Shown: positions 21,007-32,155 of the stretch, piece by piece | How positions within the stretch are numbered: the first letter of the stretch is position 1 | Layout of the letters: every line of letters starts with the position of its first letter | DNA from: Prasinococcaceae sp. CCMP 1430 | Taxonomy: Eukaryota > Prasinodermophyta > Palmophyllophyceae > Prasinococcales > Prasinococcaceae | Direction: 5' to 3' | Assembly: GCA_013416795.1 (NCBI GenBank) | Contig: RQSC01000004.1 | Coordinates: 208,787-272,786 of the forward strand | Length of the DNA stretch: 64,000 nucleotides | Made by a program: the position numbers and the translations under genes | The notes under the pieces: model-generated | Databases searched by the model: none | Seen by the model: the letters and a program-made list of their open reading frames with translations, nothing else | What the model was told of the DNA's origin: nothing

Positions 21007-21731
21007 CGCCCCGTGGCGCGCGCCCCACACTGCGGCGCCGGCGCGCGCTGTGGCACCGCGTCTCCCGTCGCACCGCGCGCCGCGCGGCGCGCCAGCCACA
21101 CGCGGGCAATTTCGCGTCGGGGGGCGCGAAATCCGCGCGGGGGCGAAAAGCCCGACGCCGCGCATAGATGCGGACGCACCTTCGAAGCCGCGCGGCGCGA
21201 CGCGGACAGAGCGCGCGCGAAAACCGAACCGCGGCAGCTTCAGGCCACACCGCCTCGCGTCGCAGCGCGCGGTGATGGTCACCTCGTGCGCACACTTTCC
21301 CGTGGGTACATCTGAGCCGTCTAGGAGCGCTGAATCGTTCGTCGAGCGTCCGCGGCGCCGGCCTGCGCGGATGCTGCTGCGCTCAGGACTTTCGGCTTTC
21401 AACAGACAGTACTGTACGGTGAGAGCTGTGATTGAGCTCTGATTGAGAGCTTTTCGAAGGCCGATCCGCAGAAGACAGATACGGCCGAATGGCAGCTGGG
21501 CACGTGTCCCCGGGCACTCGTGCGTGTAACGGCGTGGTTCTGATTCGCCGTCCCCCAAATTTGGCGTGAAAATTGCCGGGACGAATTCGGGAACCGCCGA
21601 ATCGTGCCACCCGACTCATGCGGGGCTGTATGAGGGTTTGAGGTTGTTAAAAACAGTCAAAGATAAGCACGGGCGCCATTGAGAGGCCGCGGCATTTCGC
21701 GGGGGGGGCGCGCGAAAAGAGCTGAAGGGCT
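21007..21731. promoter_or_regulatory. Shared upstream region of hydrolase and NicO genes
   Basis: About 700 bp between two divergent genes. GC-rich near the gap and AT-richer at 21400-21670. No coding signature is visible. The missing first exon of the NicO gene may lie here, since that gene has no in-frame ATG. Confidence 0.4.
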
Positions 21732-22786
21732 TTGGGTTGTCGTTGTCGGCGGCGGCTGTCGATTGGGTTTCGCGGCGCGCGCGCGGCACGCGCCACACGG
21801 GCGCCGCTGCGCGCGCGTACGCTCGCGCCGCTCACGGGACTCGTGGCGGGGGCGCTGCACGTCGCGACCGGACCCGACCACCTGCTCGCGCTGGCGCCCA
21901 TTGCGCTGGTGTCGCGCGCCGACGCGGTGCGCGCGGGCATGCTGTGGGGGCTCGGGCATGGCGCGGGGGCAGCCATCCTCGCCGTGGGCGCGGCGACGGC
22001 CCGCCTCCTCGCCGGCGCGCTCGTGCCGGGCGAGGTCGCCGCCAGGACCACCGTCGAGCTCATGTCCATCGGCGCGGAGGTCATGGTCGGCGTGCTGCTG
22101 CTCGCGGTGGGCGCACGTGCGATTAAGCAGGCCGTCGACGGCATCGAGACGATCGACCTCGACGCGGAGCACACGCACACACACGGGCACGGCCACTCCC
22201 ACTCGCACTCGCACGCACACTCACACTCACACTCGGGCGGCGGCAGTGGCGATGTGGACGCGCTGCAGTGGCAGGGCTTCGGCGTGGGCGTGATGCACGG
22301 CGCGGCAGGGGGCAGCCATCTGCTCGGCGTGGGGCCCGCGCTCGCGCTGCCGCCTGTCGCGACGGTGATCTACCTGCTGGCGTACCTCCTCAGCGTGACG
22401 GTGCGACGCAGCGCAGTGCGCGGGATCTCTCGCGCGTGCGCCGTGTGCCGAGCGCCACGCGCCAAGCATGACGGACGGACGCGCCAGAGCATTATTTATG
22501 AGCGCTGCTGACGGCGTGTGCATGCGCGGCCGTCTCGCCCATTTTGCATCCTCGACTGCACACGTGCCCCTGCGTGTCTCCCCAACCCTCGCTGTGCGTC
22601 CAGGTCGCGATGGCGGGCATGGGCGCCATCATCGGCCGTGTGGCGGAGGTGACCGACAAGACAGGGCTTACCGACGGCTTCCGATGGGTTCTGGGCGGAA
22701 CAGGCTTCTTCGCGTCGGTGCTGGGCGCGCAATGGCTCGCCCAAGCGGTGCCCTCCGCGAGCATGAAGCTGGCGCTCTTGTTCTGA
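21732..22786 (+). CDS. NicO/high-affinity nickel transport family protein
   Basis: Two exons: 21732-22400 and 22604-22786, phase 0, donor GTGCGA and acceptor CCAG. The protein matches the plant chloroplast 'high-affinity nickel transport' family: GLVAGALHVATGPDHLLALAPIAL, WGLGHGAGAAILAVG, a second-half signature GFGVGVMHGAAGGSHLLGVGPALALP, then SVTVAMAGMGAIIGRV across the splice. About six membrane helices are expected. A His-rich loop (HTHTHGHGHSHSHSHAHSHS) near residues 138-160 would bind Ni, Co or another transition metal. Plant and diatom relatives are placed in the plastid envelope or chloroplast; substrate is not certain. The frame begins after a TGA and its first codon is TTG, so the true start is in an upstream exon not located. 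An AATAAA lies about 55 bp after the stop. Confidence 0.84.
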
Positions 22787-22839
22787 GCCTGACCGCGGCG
22801 CTCGGGCGGTCCACAAGCGTCTGCGTCCTGTGCTTCACA

Positions 22840-22845
22840 AATAAA
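22840..22845 (+). terminator. Possible polyadenylation signal of NicO gene
   Basis: AATAAA hexamer about 55 bp downstream of the NicO stop codon, and just before the stop of the converging SET/MYND gene. Assigned by position only. Confidence 0.4.
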
Positions 22846-22868
22846 CATACATACGTGTACACCGCGGT

Positions 22869-24745
22869 TCATGCGACCGCGTCGCGTGCCTCGCGCATGT
22901 CGGCCTGTGCGTCCGCAAGCGCGCGCCTCACCTGGTCGGCCACCGCGCCGTCGCCGTGCGTGAGCCGCAGCATGCCGAGAGCGAATCTTGCCACCTCGGC
23001 GGTCCTCTCCGGCGACTTCCGCGCGCTCGCACCGGACACAGAGAGTCAGCAGCAGGACCCAGCACGCAAGGCGACATGCGCAGCGCTCGCTCGCAGCATG
23101 TGTCACGCGACACAGCACACGACCGAGCCCCAACACTACCACCGTCGCCACACACACACACACAGAATCGCACGCACACACACGACAAATCCGTCGCACG
23201 CACCTCGTTGGCATACGCGAGCAGCTTTGCGTGCGTGGCGAAGTGCATGCTCGCCTCGGGGGTTGGATTGTTGTGCGCGCCGACGGCCCTGAAGAGGACG
23301 CTGACCTCCTCGGCAATTTCAAGCGCCGTGTCCCATGCTTGCTTCGCGATGTGAAGTCTCAACTTGAGCAGCATCGTGCGTAGGCGGAGGCTCGGGCATG
23401 CCCCACCCAGCTCGTCGTCATTCACGTCCATGGCGCCCACGATCGCCGCCTCTGCCGCCACCAGGTCATGTGCGTCAAGCGCGCGCTCTGTAGACGCTTG
23501 GAGCCGAACTAACCGCGCCGCAGACGCCACCATCGTGTCACGTGCGCTCGCGGGGACCCCATAGATGAGCACGGTCACCTCCTCGCTCTGAGTAGCGCTG
23601 CTGCCGCTGCCGGCACTGCCGCCGCCACGCGCCGTGGCAAAGTCGAGTCCGGCAAAGCCATCCACCGCGCGGTCCAGCGCAGAGGACATCCACGCACAGA
23701 CGTTTGCGCCACGCGCAACCTCGCGTCCGCTTTCGGCGTGTTCGCTGACGCCTGGGCCATCGCCGAGGTCCAGCACGAGCGCGCCGCACGACTCGGTCCG
23801 CTGCGGCGCGGGCATGGGTGGCATCTCCGGGCGTGCATCGAAGTGGTACTCTGCGAGCAATGTCGCCCTGCGCTGCTCCCACGGCAGCAGCACGTCCACG
23901 TACGAGATGGTGACCTCCTCGCCCTCGCTAATTGAGCGCAGGGCGCGCAGCACGATGGTGTCGCCCTCGAACCCCTGCACGGCAGCCGGCGCGCACGAGT
24001 GGTTCGCCAACGCTGCCATGCCGTACAGCGCGACGCCCAGAGGGTGGAGATTCTCGTCGCACACGGTGTGCGCATTGCACGCCAGCGCTGCTAGCAGCTG
24101 CGTGACCTCGCGCACGGGCGGCAGACCAAGGCGCTGCGCGTCCTCGTCCGAGTGCCTCGCAGCGCCCTCGAGGCCTTCTGCACCGGCCATCAGCGAGCGC
24201 GCGGCGGCTCCCATCGCAGAAAACGACACCTTTCGCTCGTCACTCAGGTCAGACCAGTGCGTGCGCAGCGGTACAACATGCTCATCGTACGCGGCTGCGC
24301 CCTCAGCCGACGCTGCGCGCTGCCACAGCAGCCGCATCGCGAGCAGCATCGCAGCGGGCGTGGACACCGCGCGCTCGCGATCGCCGATTGACGCCAGCGC
24401 CGCGCACTCGCGGCGATGCGTGGGCCAGGCGGCGCGCTGCGCATCGCGGCCCGCATATCGCAAAACGCCACAGCGGGAGCAGCGCAGCAGTCGCTCGCCG
24501 CCTGCTGCTCGCCGCCAGCGCGCGGCGCACACGCCCTCACGTGACCCCACGCCAAGTGCCGATGCGAGCGGGCGCTCACGCAGCAGCACGTCCCCGGCTG
24601 CGCAAGCGCGCGCCGCCACCAACCGGCGACCGCGCGGATCGCCATCCGCGTCGTCACCTCCTTCCACGAGCACGCGGCTCTCGATCACCCTCTTCACGGC
24701 GCCGTCGCCACTGCCAGCACCGCCGCCCACAGCCTCGTAGGCCAT
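22869..24745 (-). CDS. SET and MYND domain protein with degenerate zinc sites
   Basis: SMYD-type protein of about 572 residues from ATG 24745. Exon 1 runs to 23184 (or 23204) and a last exon covers 23025-22869. The last exon encodes RKSPERTAEVARFALGMLRLTHG, the C-terminal helix typical of plant ASHR1-type SMYD proteins. The SET core is visible: ALYGMAALANHSCAP, GEEVTISYVDVLLPWEQRR. The MYND region keeps RCSRC and WPTHRREC but lacks the central Cys pair (reads YAGRDAQ where YCSxxCQ is usual). The post-SET Cys cluster after EYHFD is also absent. SMYD proteins methylate lysines of histones or other proteins; with these losses, activity is open. The splice is uncertain: the common-type donor GTGCGT after 23204 is phase 0 but the best acceptor is phase 2, which fits a GTGTGT donor after 23184. 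A CA microsatellite lies in the intron. Confidence 0.8.
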
Positions 24746-25597
24746 CAGCGACGCAGCCACGCGCCAGCCGCCGCCCGCGCCTGTCAGCGCGCGCCGAGGA
24801 CGACCAACCACTCGCCGTGCCAGACTGGCGCGAGCTGTTCCCCACTCCCTCCCACCTAAATCAAACGCGGCGCCTCAAGACGCGCGCCATCTGTTAAGCG
24901 CGCTCGCGCGGTCTGGCGCCTCCACACGCGCCCGTGCAACCACACACACACGCACGCGCACATGCTGGCATGCGCGCGCCTGCGCGCACGCGCGTGCGCC
25001 AACTCTTGAGTTCGTACCCAAACGACGGCTACTCAGAAAATCCCGCAAGCAGCTGCCAGCTGGACGCACGCGCGGCGGATAGGCGGGTCAAGGGAGCGCG
25101 GGCATCGCGGACGGAGGAGCGCGCCTACTCGGACTTGTGCAGCTCTACAACGTGTCGCCCATTACATTCTATTAGCTGGATCCTTGAGTCTGGACGCACC
25201 CGAGTGCGGCGCGTCCTCTCCGCCACCGTGGCACCTCGCGCCCTTGTCGTGCTCGTCGTCGCGCGCGCCCCCGGCGTTGCACGTGCGTGCGTCCAAGCGC
25301 TTGGGGGGGTGCGCGATCTCGCGAGCTTGCGGTCGGGCGGCGACGTCTGCGCATTGAGCGCACGTTTGGCGTCGTGCCGTCATTGGTTCGACGGGGCGAG
25401 GCGGGTGGGCGGGGAGGACAGGGCTGGGGCGGATGCGGCGGAGTCCTGCTTGAGGCGCCGCGGCGAGAGTGGTGTGGCGGGGTGGATGGTGGTGTGCTTG
25501 TGCGGTTGCGTGCGAGTGCGCACGAGCGCGCGCGCCTTTGCGCGCGCGCACGAGCTCACTCCCGCACAATCAGTGTGGTCGTCGCAGTGCCGCCGAC
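24746..25597. other. Region between SET/MYND gene and PstS-like gene
   Basis: About 850 bp. It would hold the promoter of the SET/MYND gene and the 3' UTR of the PstS-like gene, both on the minus strand. I see short CA/CG-rich simple sequence around 24930-25010 and no convincing coding sequence. Confidence 0.5.
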
Positions 25598-27137
25598 TCA
25601 CAGGTTCGCGGCCGCGTTGGTCGTGTACTTGCCGTCGTTGTTGATGATCTCCGGCGCACGCGCGCCCGCGGGCACGCCCTTGGCGACAGCGGACTTGGCC
25701 ATGAACGCCACGACGAGAGCAACGAGACCGACGGCGCAGCCGATCGCGCCCACGACGATGCCGGCGATGTCGCTGTCGCCGCCGTCGCTGTCGCTGTCCA
25801 CGACAGTCAGCTCCGCGTTGCGACCCGAGCCGGAGACGGCGTCGAGCTGCAGCTGCAGAGCCGCGATCTGCGCGGCCATGGCGTCGGCGGCCTTCTCGAG
25901 CTGGCTGACCTCATACTCGAGCGCGGCGTTGCGCTTCACCGAGAAAACATAGTCGCCCGAGCCGTTCACCTTGTCGGTGGACGCCTCGTAGTACCACTCG
26001 GGGTGGGCGGCGGCGTCGGGCAGCACGAGCTCGTTGATGGCCTGCTTGGCAATGTTGAGGAGCGCGGGAGGCACGCCGACGAAGCCGTAGTCGGCGACGA
26101 GCGCCTGGCCCTCCTCGGAGATGATGTACTCGAGCACGGCCTTGAGCACCGGCGCGGAGCTGCCCAGTGCAGAGATGTCCTTGTCGACGTAGATGTACGA
26201 CGTGGCGACGATGGGCCACGTGTTGGGGCCGGGCATGTTAAACATGTCGGCGTCCGCGAACGACGACGACGGATCGGAGGGGAACTTGTTGGCGCTGTAC
26301 ACGGCCTCAGTCGCGGCCGCCTGGATGTTGGCCGCGTCGAACGAGTTGACGAAGTTGCCGTCGGCGTTCTCGAGCTCGATCTCGGAGAGGCCGGCGCCCT
26401 GGCCGTGGCCCGAGTCAATGTAGCCGATGGCCCACTCGTTGTCAACGAGCATGGAGGTCATGCCGCCGCTGCCCTCGACAGCGGTCGTGTCGTCCTCCCA
26501 AGTGACGGTCGAGCCGACCTGCTCGGCCGGCCACGACGCCGGGCAGCCGGCGTGCATGAACGAGGTGACGGCGAAGGTCGAGCTCGAGCCCTTGGTGCGG
26601 TGGCCCACCTGGATGTTCTTGCCCGCGGGGACGAATTCCGCGAGGCCGGGGTTGACCGCCAGGAGGTCGGGGTGGTCCCAGGTGGTGATGTCGCGCGAGA
26701 ACACGCGCGCCAGCAGGCAGGCGGTCATGTTGAGGCCCAGGGTGCTCTCGGCAGGCAGGCCCGGCACCGAGTGGAAGAAGGTCACCGCGCCGATCATGAA
26801 GGGAAAGTGCAGCACGGTGCGGCCGGCGGCGTTGACGGCATCGTAGTCGTCCTGCTTCAGCGGGATGTCGCCCGAGCCGAAGTGCGTGTTGCCAGCGTAG
26901 CCCTCGTCGGCGTTGAGGAACTCGAACTGGCCGGTCGACGAGCCCACGCCGCGGTAGGACATGCGCAGCGGGCGCGACGCCCGCGTGGTGAGCGTGTCGA
27001 ACACGCGCCAGAGGTACTTGGACGGGTTGGTGGTGCCAGAGCCGTTGAGCACGGTGACCGACTCATCGACCGCGCCGACAGTCGCCGGCGCGACCACCGC
27101 GGCCGCGCACAGCGCGGCCGGGCGCGATGGCGCCCAT
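25598..27137 (-). CDS. PstS-like phosphate-binding protein with C-terminal membrane anchor
   Basis: The open frame covers 25598-27097 and matches the periplasmic phosphate-binding PstS family: VLNGSGTTNPSKYLWRV, YRGVGSSTGQFEFLN, FGSGDIPLKQDDYDA, HFPFMIGAVTFFHSVP, DITTWDHPDLLAVNP, HRTKGSSSTFAVTSFM. After the binding domain comes a short coiled coil (LEKAADAMAAQIAALQLQL), an acidic stretch, and a membrane helix (IAGIVVGAIGCAVGLVALVVAFM). Similar anchored PstS-like proteins occur in eukaryotic microalgae, where they are thought to bind phosphate at the cell surface; role inferred. A signal peptide (AALCAAAVVAPATVGA) precedes the mature part, but no ATG is in frame. An ATG at 27137 would give MGAIAPGR joined to that signal peptide if the frame shifted once near 27105-27120. 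Either a base error or an unseen splice is needed. It overlaps the divergent neighbour's start. Confidence 0.8.
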
Positions 27138-28739
27138 GGCGTTCTGCGGCAAGCGCAAGGCTGTCGTGGAGCGTTCGCGGCGGGCCACCTTCAAGCAGCG
27201 CGCGCTCGCGGTGCTGCGCAGGCGCTCGGCGCCTCTGGCGGCGGCGTACTGGACGGCGGGCGTGGGAGGCACGTACGCGACGTGCCTCGTGTGCGTCGCG
27301 ACCAGCGCTTTCGACACATCTGGCAGTGGCGTCGTCGCGGGGATCGTGCTGTGCCTCGCCGCGCTCCTCGTCTTCGGCGTCGGCTCGCTCTTTCTGGAGT
27401 TCGACATCTGCACATACCTCGGTGCGGGCGCACGCAACGGTGCGATCGAGAGCGTGTGCAAAGAAGGAAGATATAGATGAACAGATGAGGGGCTTCCCCA
27501 CCGGCCCTGCTGATCGCAGCGCGTGCGCTGATGCCGTCTGCCCCTGACCCTCGCTCGCATGCCACCTCCCCCACGCCTCCTCCCTCCTCCCTATACCCTC
27601 TTGAAGGCAAGGGCATCGGTACTAGCCTTCTCCCCGCCGCACTTGCGGGCTCTTATCTCATCCTGCACGACCAGTACAACGGCATCAGCCGAATCGAGGT
27701 CGACACGCTCCAGCCCCGGCCTTTGCTGATGCTGCGCCTCGATCCGGCGGAGATCGAGGAACAGAAGGCTGAAGCGGCGAGGCAGCGGCGCAAGTATACC
27801 GAGCCCAATGTTCTGTCGCTCTTCTCGCTGTCCGACCCCATCCCGCGGCTGGTTGATGCGGATGTAGTCACCGGCACAGGTTGGACATCGCGGCCCGAGT
27901 ATGTGGGCGGCGTGCAGGTGACGCTGCCGAGGCCGAGCGACACAGCCAAGCCGCGCGGGTACCGCTTCGCTGGGAAGGACGAGAGCGGCACGTTCTGCGC
28001 GATGCCGCTCGTGCACGCCAACTGGACCGCCGATGAGGAGCCAGTTCATCTGTGGGCGGTGTGCGACAACGAGTGGCAGGGTGAGGTCAATTGCACTGCG
28101 GCGATGCTGGGGCACTACAACCAGAGCGACTGGTGGGGACACGGTGAGCTGCAGATGTTTCGCGCGCGCCGCGCGTGTCGGCAGTAGCGCGTGCCTGCCG
28201 CGGCGCGCGTCTGCAATAGGTGCGTGCGCATCCGCGGCATTCTGACTGTCGCACGCTCCCTGGTGCCCAAATCCCTACCCGTCCTCCGTCGCAACCCGCG
28301 GCTGCGAGCACTGGCACATGAAGCTCCGCTTCGGAATTGCTTCGATCGCACCGCACGCGCTCTCGAGGCCTCCGCGGTAAAGGGTGCCGTGCCGACCCTG
28401 GCGCATGGCCGGCGGCCCGCGATGCTGCAATTTGATAGCGGACGTGACGAGGACTTCCGCAGCGCTGTGCGTGAGGCTGCAGCCGTTCATGGCCTGCTGG
28501 CACCGTCAGGAGACGCCGCCTTCATGCTGGTGAGCGAGGAGGAGTGCTGCGCGCGCGAGACTGTGCTGCAAGGCGCATTGACTGCCTCCATAATTGTCAT
28601 AGCGCTGGTGCCGCTGGTGGTTTTCATTGGGCGCACGGTGGTCGGCGATGCGAGACGGCTGCTACGACGCAAGATGGCGGGGCTCGCGTTCACGCGCACG
28701 AAGCTGCGCGCCATCGTGTCCGAGTCGTTGGAGTTGTAA
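27127..28739 (+). CDS. Unknown membrane protein with glycosylated loop
   Basis: I do not recognise the family. Proposed exons: 27127-27421, 27607-28143 and 28309-28739, giving about 420 residues. The first junction is well supported: donor GTGCGG, a strong pyrimidine tract, acceptor GAAG, phase 1 on both sides. The second (donor GTGAGC, acceptor GCGAG) is less certain. Exon 1 has a basic N-terminus and two membrane helices (AYWTAGVGGTYATCLVCVA; VVAGIVLCLAALLVFGVGSLF). Exon 2 encodes a soluble domain with possible N-glycosylation sites NWT, NCT and NQS. Exon 3 ends with a helix (ASIIVIALVPLVVFIG) and a basic tail. This looks like a surface or endomembrane protein with a luminal domain between membrane segments. 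Its ATG overlaps the opposite-strand PstS-like start, so the two could be coregulated; inference only. Confidence 0.62.
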
Positions 28740-28817
28740 ACAATTGTATCATTCACGCAACCAATTACAGGCGGAACAGAGTCGCAGGCTCGAGAAGCGC
28801 GTACGTGAGTTTGCGTG

Positions 28818-28820
<3 letters not shown>

Positions 28821-28848
<28 letters not shown>
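28821..28848. repeat. GT microsatellite
   Basis: About 14 tandem GT units between the stop of the unknown membrane protein and the converging DNAJC2 gene. Confidence 0.9.
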
Positions 28849-28859
<11 letters not shown>

Positions 28860-28923
28860 ATGGTACGTTTCGGACGCTTGCGGACCGGCAGAGGTGACCG
28901 CGCCCACTTGCGCGCGCTGACGC

Positions 28924-31449
28924 TCACGCCGGTCCCGCCTCGGCGGCGGCCTTCTTCTTTGCGGCCACCGCCTTTGCCAGCTCGACAGCCTTGCGCTGGC
29001 ACTGCGCGGGTGTGTGCTCACCGGGCACCGCCGCTGCCACGCGCTCCCAGCGCTCTGTACCGTCGTACTTTGACGCCGGGAAGGCACCCATTGCCTTCAC
29101 CAGCGCGCTGGTTGCTGCGGGTGTCCACGCGGGCGCGTTGGAAGAACCCTTGCTGCCAACCGCGTTCACTGCCTCACCCTTGGGCGCCTTTCTGTCCGAC
29201 AAGAACTTGCTGTATGCGTCCTCTGGCTTGCCTGCCAACAAGCCGGGACAGGTCTTGACGAGTGCGGTCACCTCCTCGGCGTCGCGCGTGCCCACCACAT
29301 TTGCAATGCTTTCCCAGCGGTTGCGCGCGCCTGCCGGGAACTGCGCCAGACCCTTCTTGAGCGCTTTGAGCTCCACCTCCGTCCAATTCTTCAGCCGCTC
29401 AGACGCAATCGCGAGCTCCGCAGCTTTCGCAGTTTCAGCCTTGCTCTGAGCGCATATGGCAGGAGGTGGGGGGTGCGAGCAAGGCCGGGAGCCAACGTGT
29501 CAGCGGGACCGCGGGCGACGCGACCCATCCCTAGAACACGGTCCACGCCGCACTCGACTTCCCGAATCACGCCACTGCACAGGTAAGGCCCCGTCGTCTT
29601 GTCGTGTCGTACCTCGAACATACGCACACGTCACGGTCGTCATTTGAAGTGGACGAGGTGCCCGAGCATGGCTCCAGCGTCGACCACACACCAGCGCGGA
29701 TCTGAAGCGGCGGCCTGCAATGCCACCACCGCTCCCAGCAATCCGTTCCGTCTCCACCACACACACGGTCGACAAGCGCGCGGTCCAGCCAACGCCAGCC
29801 CGACCACCCGTGTCACCGCGCGCGCACACACAAGCAAACCCACCCTGCAATACGAGCGCACCGACTCGCCCCCCTCGACTCGCCCCCCCTTCCCCGCCCC
29901 CTCCACACCCTCGCCGCGACCAGTCGAAGATCGCGCCGGCGGCCTCGGCCCCGCAGCTGGGCGGGATGTCGCCGCACGTGCTCCGCCTCCTCGCCATCCT
30001 CCGCTTCCACTACCGCCCAATCTGCCGCGTCCCGACCAATTAGCCCACTAAAAGAATGCTTGCCTGCCAGCCGATCCGCCACTAGTTACTCACCTCGAGC
30101 TCCTTCGCCCGCTTGGCACGCTCCTCCATGCGCGTGGCAGCCTCGAGGTCGAGCTCCTTGAGCGCAGTGCAGAGCAACTCCTCGCGCGCGGCAGCCTCGG
30201 CGGCCTCCAGGTCCTTGACGAGCGCCTTCAGCTTGTCAAAGTCCAGCCCCGTGCACAGCGACTCGGTGCCCTCCACGTCGAAGGCAGCGACCTCGCCGGT
30301 GAAAGCGCGCAGCGCCTTGCGGTTCTTCTGCTGCTCCTTTCGCCGCTTCTCCTTCTCCTTCTTGGCATCGGCGGCCTTGTTCTTTCGCGCAGCCTCCTCC
30401 GCTGCCTTGGCATCCTCCTCGGCCTTCTTAGCCGCCGCCTCAGCCTCCTCCTTCTCGCGGCGAATGCGCTCCTTCTCGTTCTTGACCTTGTCCTTGGCCT
30501 CCTGAGCGGCGCGCTTGCGCGCCTGGATGCGCGGGTCGCAGTCGAAGGCGTTCTGCACGAGCTTGATCACGCGCTCGCGCTCCTCCTTCTTCGCCTTCTC
30601 GCGCATCTTGGCGTTCTGGCGCTGCAGGTGGCGCTTGTGCTCGCGGTCGTCGCCGTCGTTGATTGTGTGCTCGTCGTCAGCCTTGAACTCGCGCCACGAC
30701 TTCATGCCAAACCAGAACTTGTAGAACGCATCCACGACCTTCATGTCCGTGTTGGCGTCGCCAAGCTTGGGCACGGGCTTCTTCTCCGAGAAGCGTCCAT
30801 TCGACTCGAAGAGCTCGGCGAACGTCTCGTAGAAGTCGGCCTCGTCCACGTCGTTCGAGCCAACGCTCTCGTCGAAGTGGTCGATGGAGTCGAACTCGCG
30901 GCGAGCCTTGACGTTCGTGAGCGTCTCGTACGCGCGCTGCACGCGAGCGAAGAGCTCCTCGGCAGCCTCGCGATCCTCCTCGCTGCCCATGGCGTCCTTC
31001 ATGGTCTTGTCTGGGTGGTACTTGATCTGCGCCACCTTGAAGCCCTTCTGCACGTCCTCGGTGGTCGCCTTGTACCGCAGGTGCGCGCAGCCGACGAGCG
31101 CGTAGAGGTCGCACCACTCGTCGAAATCCGCGTCGCGGCCCTTTTCCTTGGCCTCCTTCTTCATCCTGCGCAGGCGCGCGGCGAACGCCTTGGGAGCCTT
31201 GGTCTCCGTCCACGCGGCGTCATCCTCCGACTGCTCCTCCTCGCCCTCCTCATCGTCGTCGTAGTAGTCGTCGTCATCGTAGTCACCGCGCTCGTCGAAG
31301 TCCCAGTCCTCGTCATCATCGTAGTTGGGCCCCAGGATGCCAAGCTTGCGCTTGACCACGTTGATGTGCGCGCGGCCCGCCGCTTCCTTCATGGTCGCGT
31401 CGACGGGCGCCGCGTTCGAGCACACCAGCTCGACGCCGCCCGCGGGCAC
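28924..31449 (-). CDS. DNAJC2: Zuotin/DNAJC2-type ribosome-associated J protein (5' end in gap)
   Basis: Exons found: 31449-30094 and 29445-28924, phase 0, donor GTGAGT and acceptor CAG, with a 648-bp intron. The first encodes an acidic segment (YDDDEDWDFDERGDYDDDD), a J domain with YHPDKT, the zuotin-homology region (FYKFWFGMKSWREFK) and a long charged helix. The second encodes two SANT/Myb-like domains (LKNWTEVELKALKKGLAQFP; APAWTPAATSALVKAMGAFP) as in DNAJC2/MPP11/ZRF1 of animals and plants. The protein pairs with a partner Hsp70 at the ribosome exit tunnel; SANT forms also act on chromatin. The start is not visible: exon 31449 begins at an acceptor (CAG), and the 5' exon probably lies in or near the assembly gap 31633-31812. 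About 625 residues are visible. Confidence 0.9.
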
Positions 31450-31632
31450 CTGCGTGGCGGCGCGGACGCGTGGGGCGCGCGCAGGGAGGCGGCGCGCGTC
31501 AGCGGCCCGCTCCCCTCTCGCGCCAACCCTTGCGCTCCCCCCTCCTTTCCCTCCTCCTCCCACCCCCTTTGTCCCCCCTCTCCTTGGCCTCGCCGACGGC
31601 GGCAGCGGCGGCGGCTGCGCGACGGCGGCGCA

Positions 31633-31812
31633 NNNNNNNNNNNNNNNNNNNNNNNNNNNNNNNNNNNNNNNNNNNNNNNNNNNNNNNNNNNNNNNNNNNN
31701 NNNNNNNNNNNNNNNNNNNNNNNNNNNNNNNNNNNNNNNNNNNNNNNNNNNNNNNNNNNNNNNNNNNNNNNNNNNNNNNNNNNNNNNNNNNNNNNNNNNN
31801 NNNNNNNNNNNN
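31633..31812. other. Assembly gap (180 N)
   Basis: Unknown bases in the 5' region of the DNAJC2 gene, probably within its first intron or first exon. Confidence 0.99.
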
Positions 31813-32099
31813 GCCCAGCCCCGCCCGGCCGGAGCGAGCGCGCACCGGCCGGCCGCAGCCGCCGGCCGGAGCAACCCCGATTTTGGTTGGCGAACGGCGG
31901 CCGGCGCGCGCTCGGCACGGACCGACCGAGTGAGGATATACCCCAGCCCAGATCCCAGCAACGAGCAGATCGATCAACAACAATCAATACTCATAATGGC
32001 TGATGACTGAATATGAAAGCGAAGAGAGCCCGAAACCCCGCCGGAGCGCCGGGACGGCGGCGGGGCCAACCAACCAACCAACCCGCCCACACCAACACC

Positions 32100-32155
32100 C
32101 ACACCCACACGTCCCACACATCCCAGCCACACATCCCAGCCACACATCCCATCCA
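32100..32155. repeat. Short tandem repeat, ACACATCCC type
   Basis: Tandem, slightly diverged copies of a 13-15 bp unit (CCACACATCCCAG) in the region between DNAJC2 and ABCF4. Confidence 0.75.

Noticed and set aside
22140-22245. CRISPR-like or protein-repeat array in the His-rich region
   Set aside because: The CAC-rich repeat encodes the His-rich metal-binding loop of the NicO protein, a family feature, with no spacer structure.
25469-27547. Plus-strand open frame of 692 codons opposite the PstS-like gene
   Set aside because: Antisense shadow. The minus strand encodes clear PstS motifs; this frame is Val/Arg/Gly-rich without motifs.
29446-30093. Additional coding exon in the DNAJC2 intron
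   Set aside because: Frames exist, but none carries zuotin similarity, and the flanking exons join in phase 0 with a continuous helical region.
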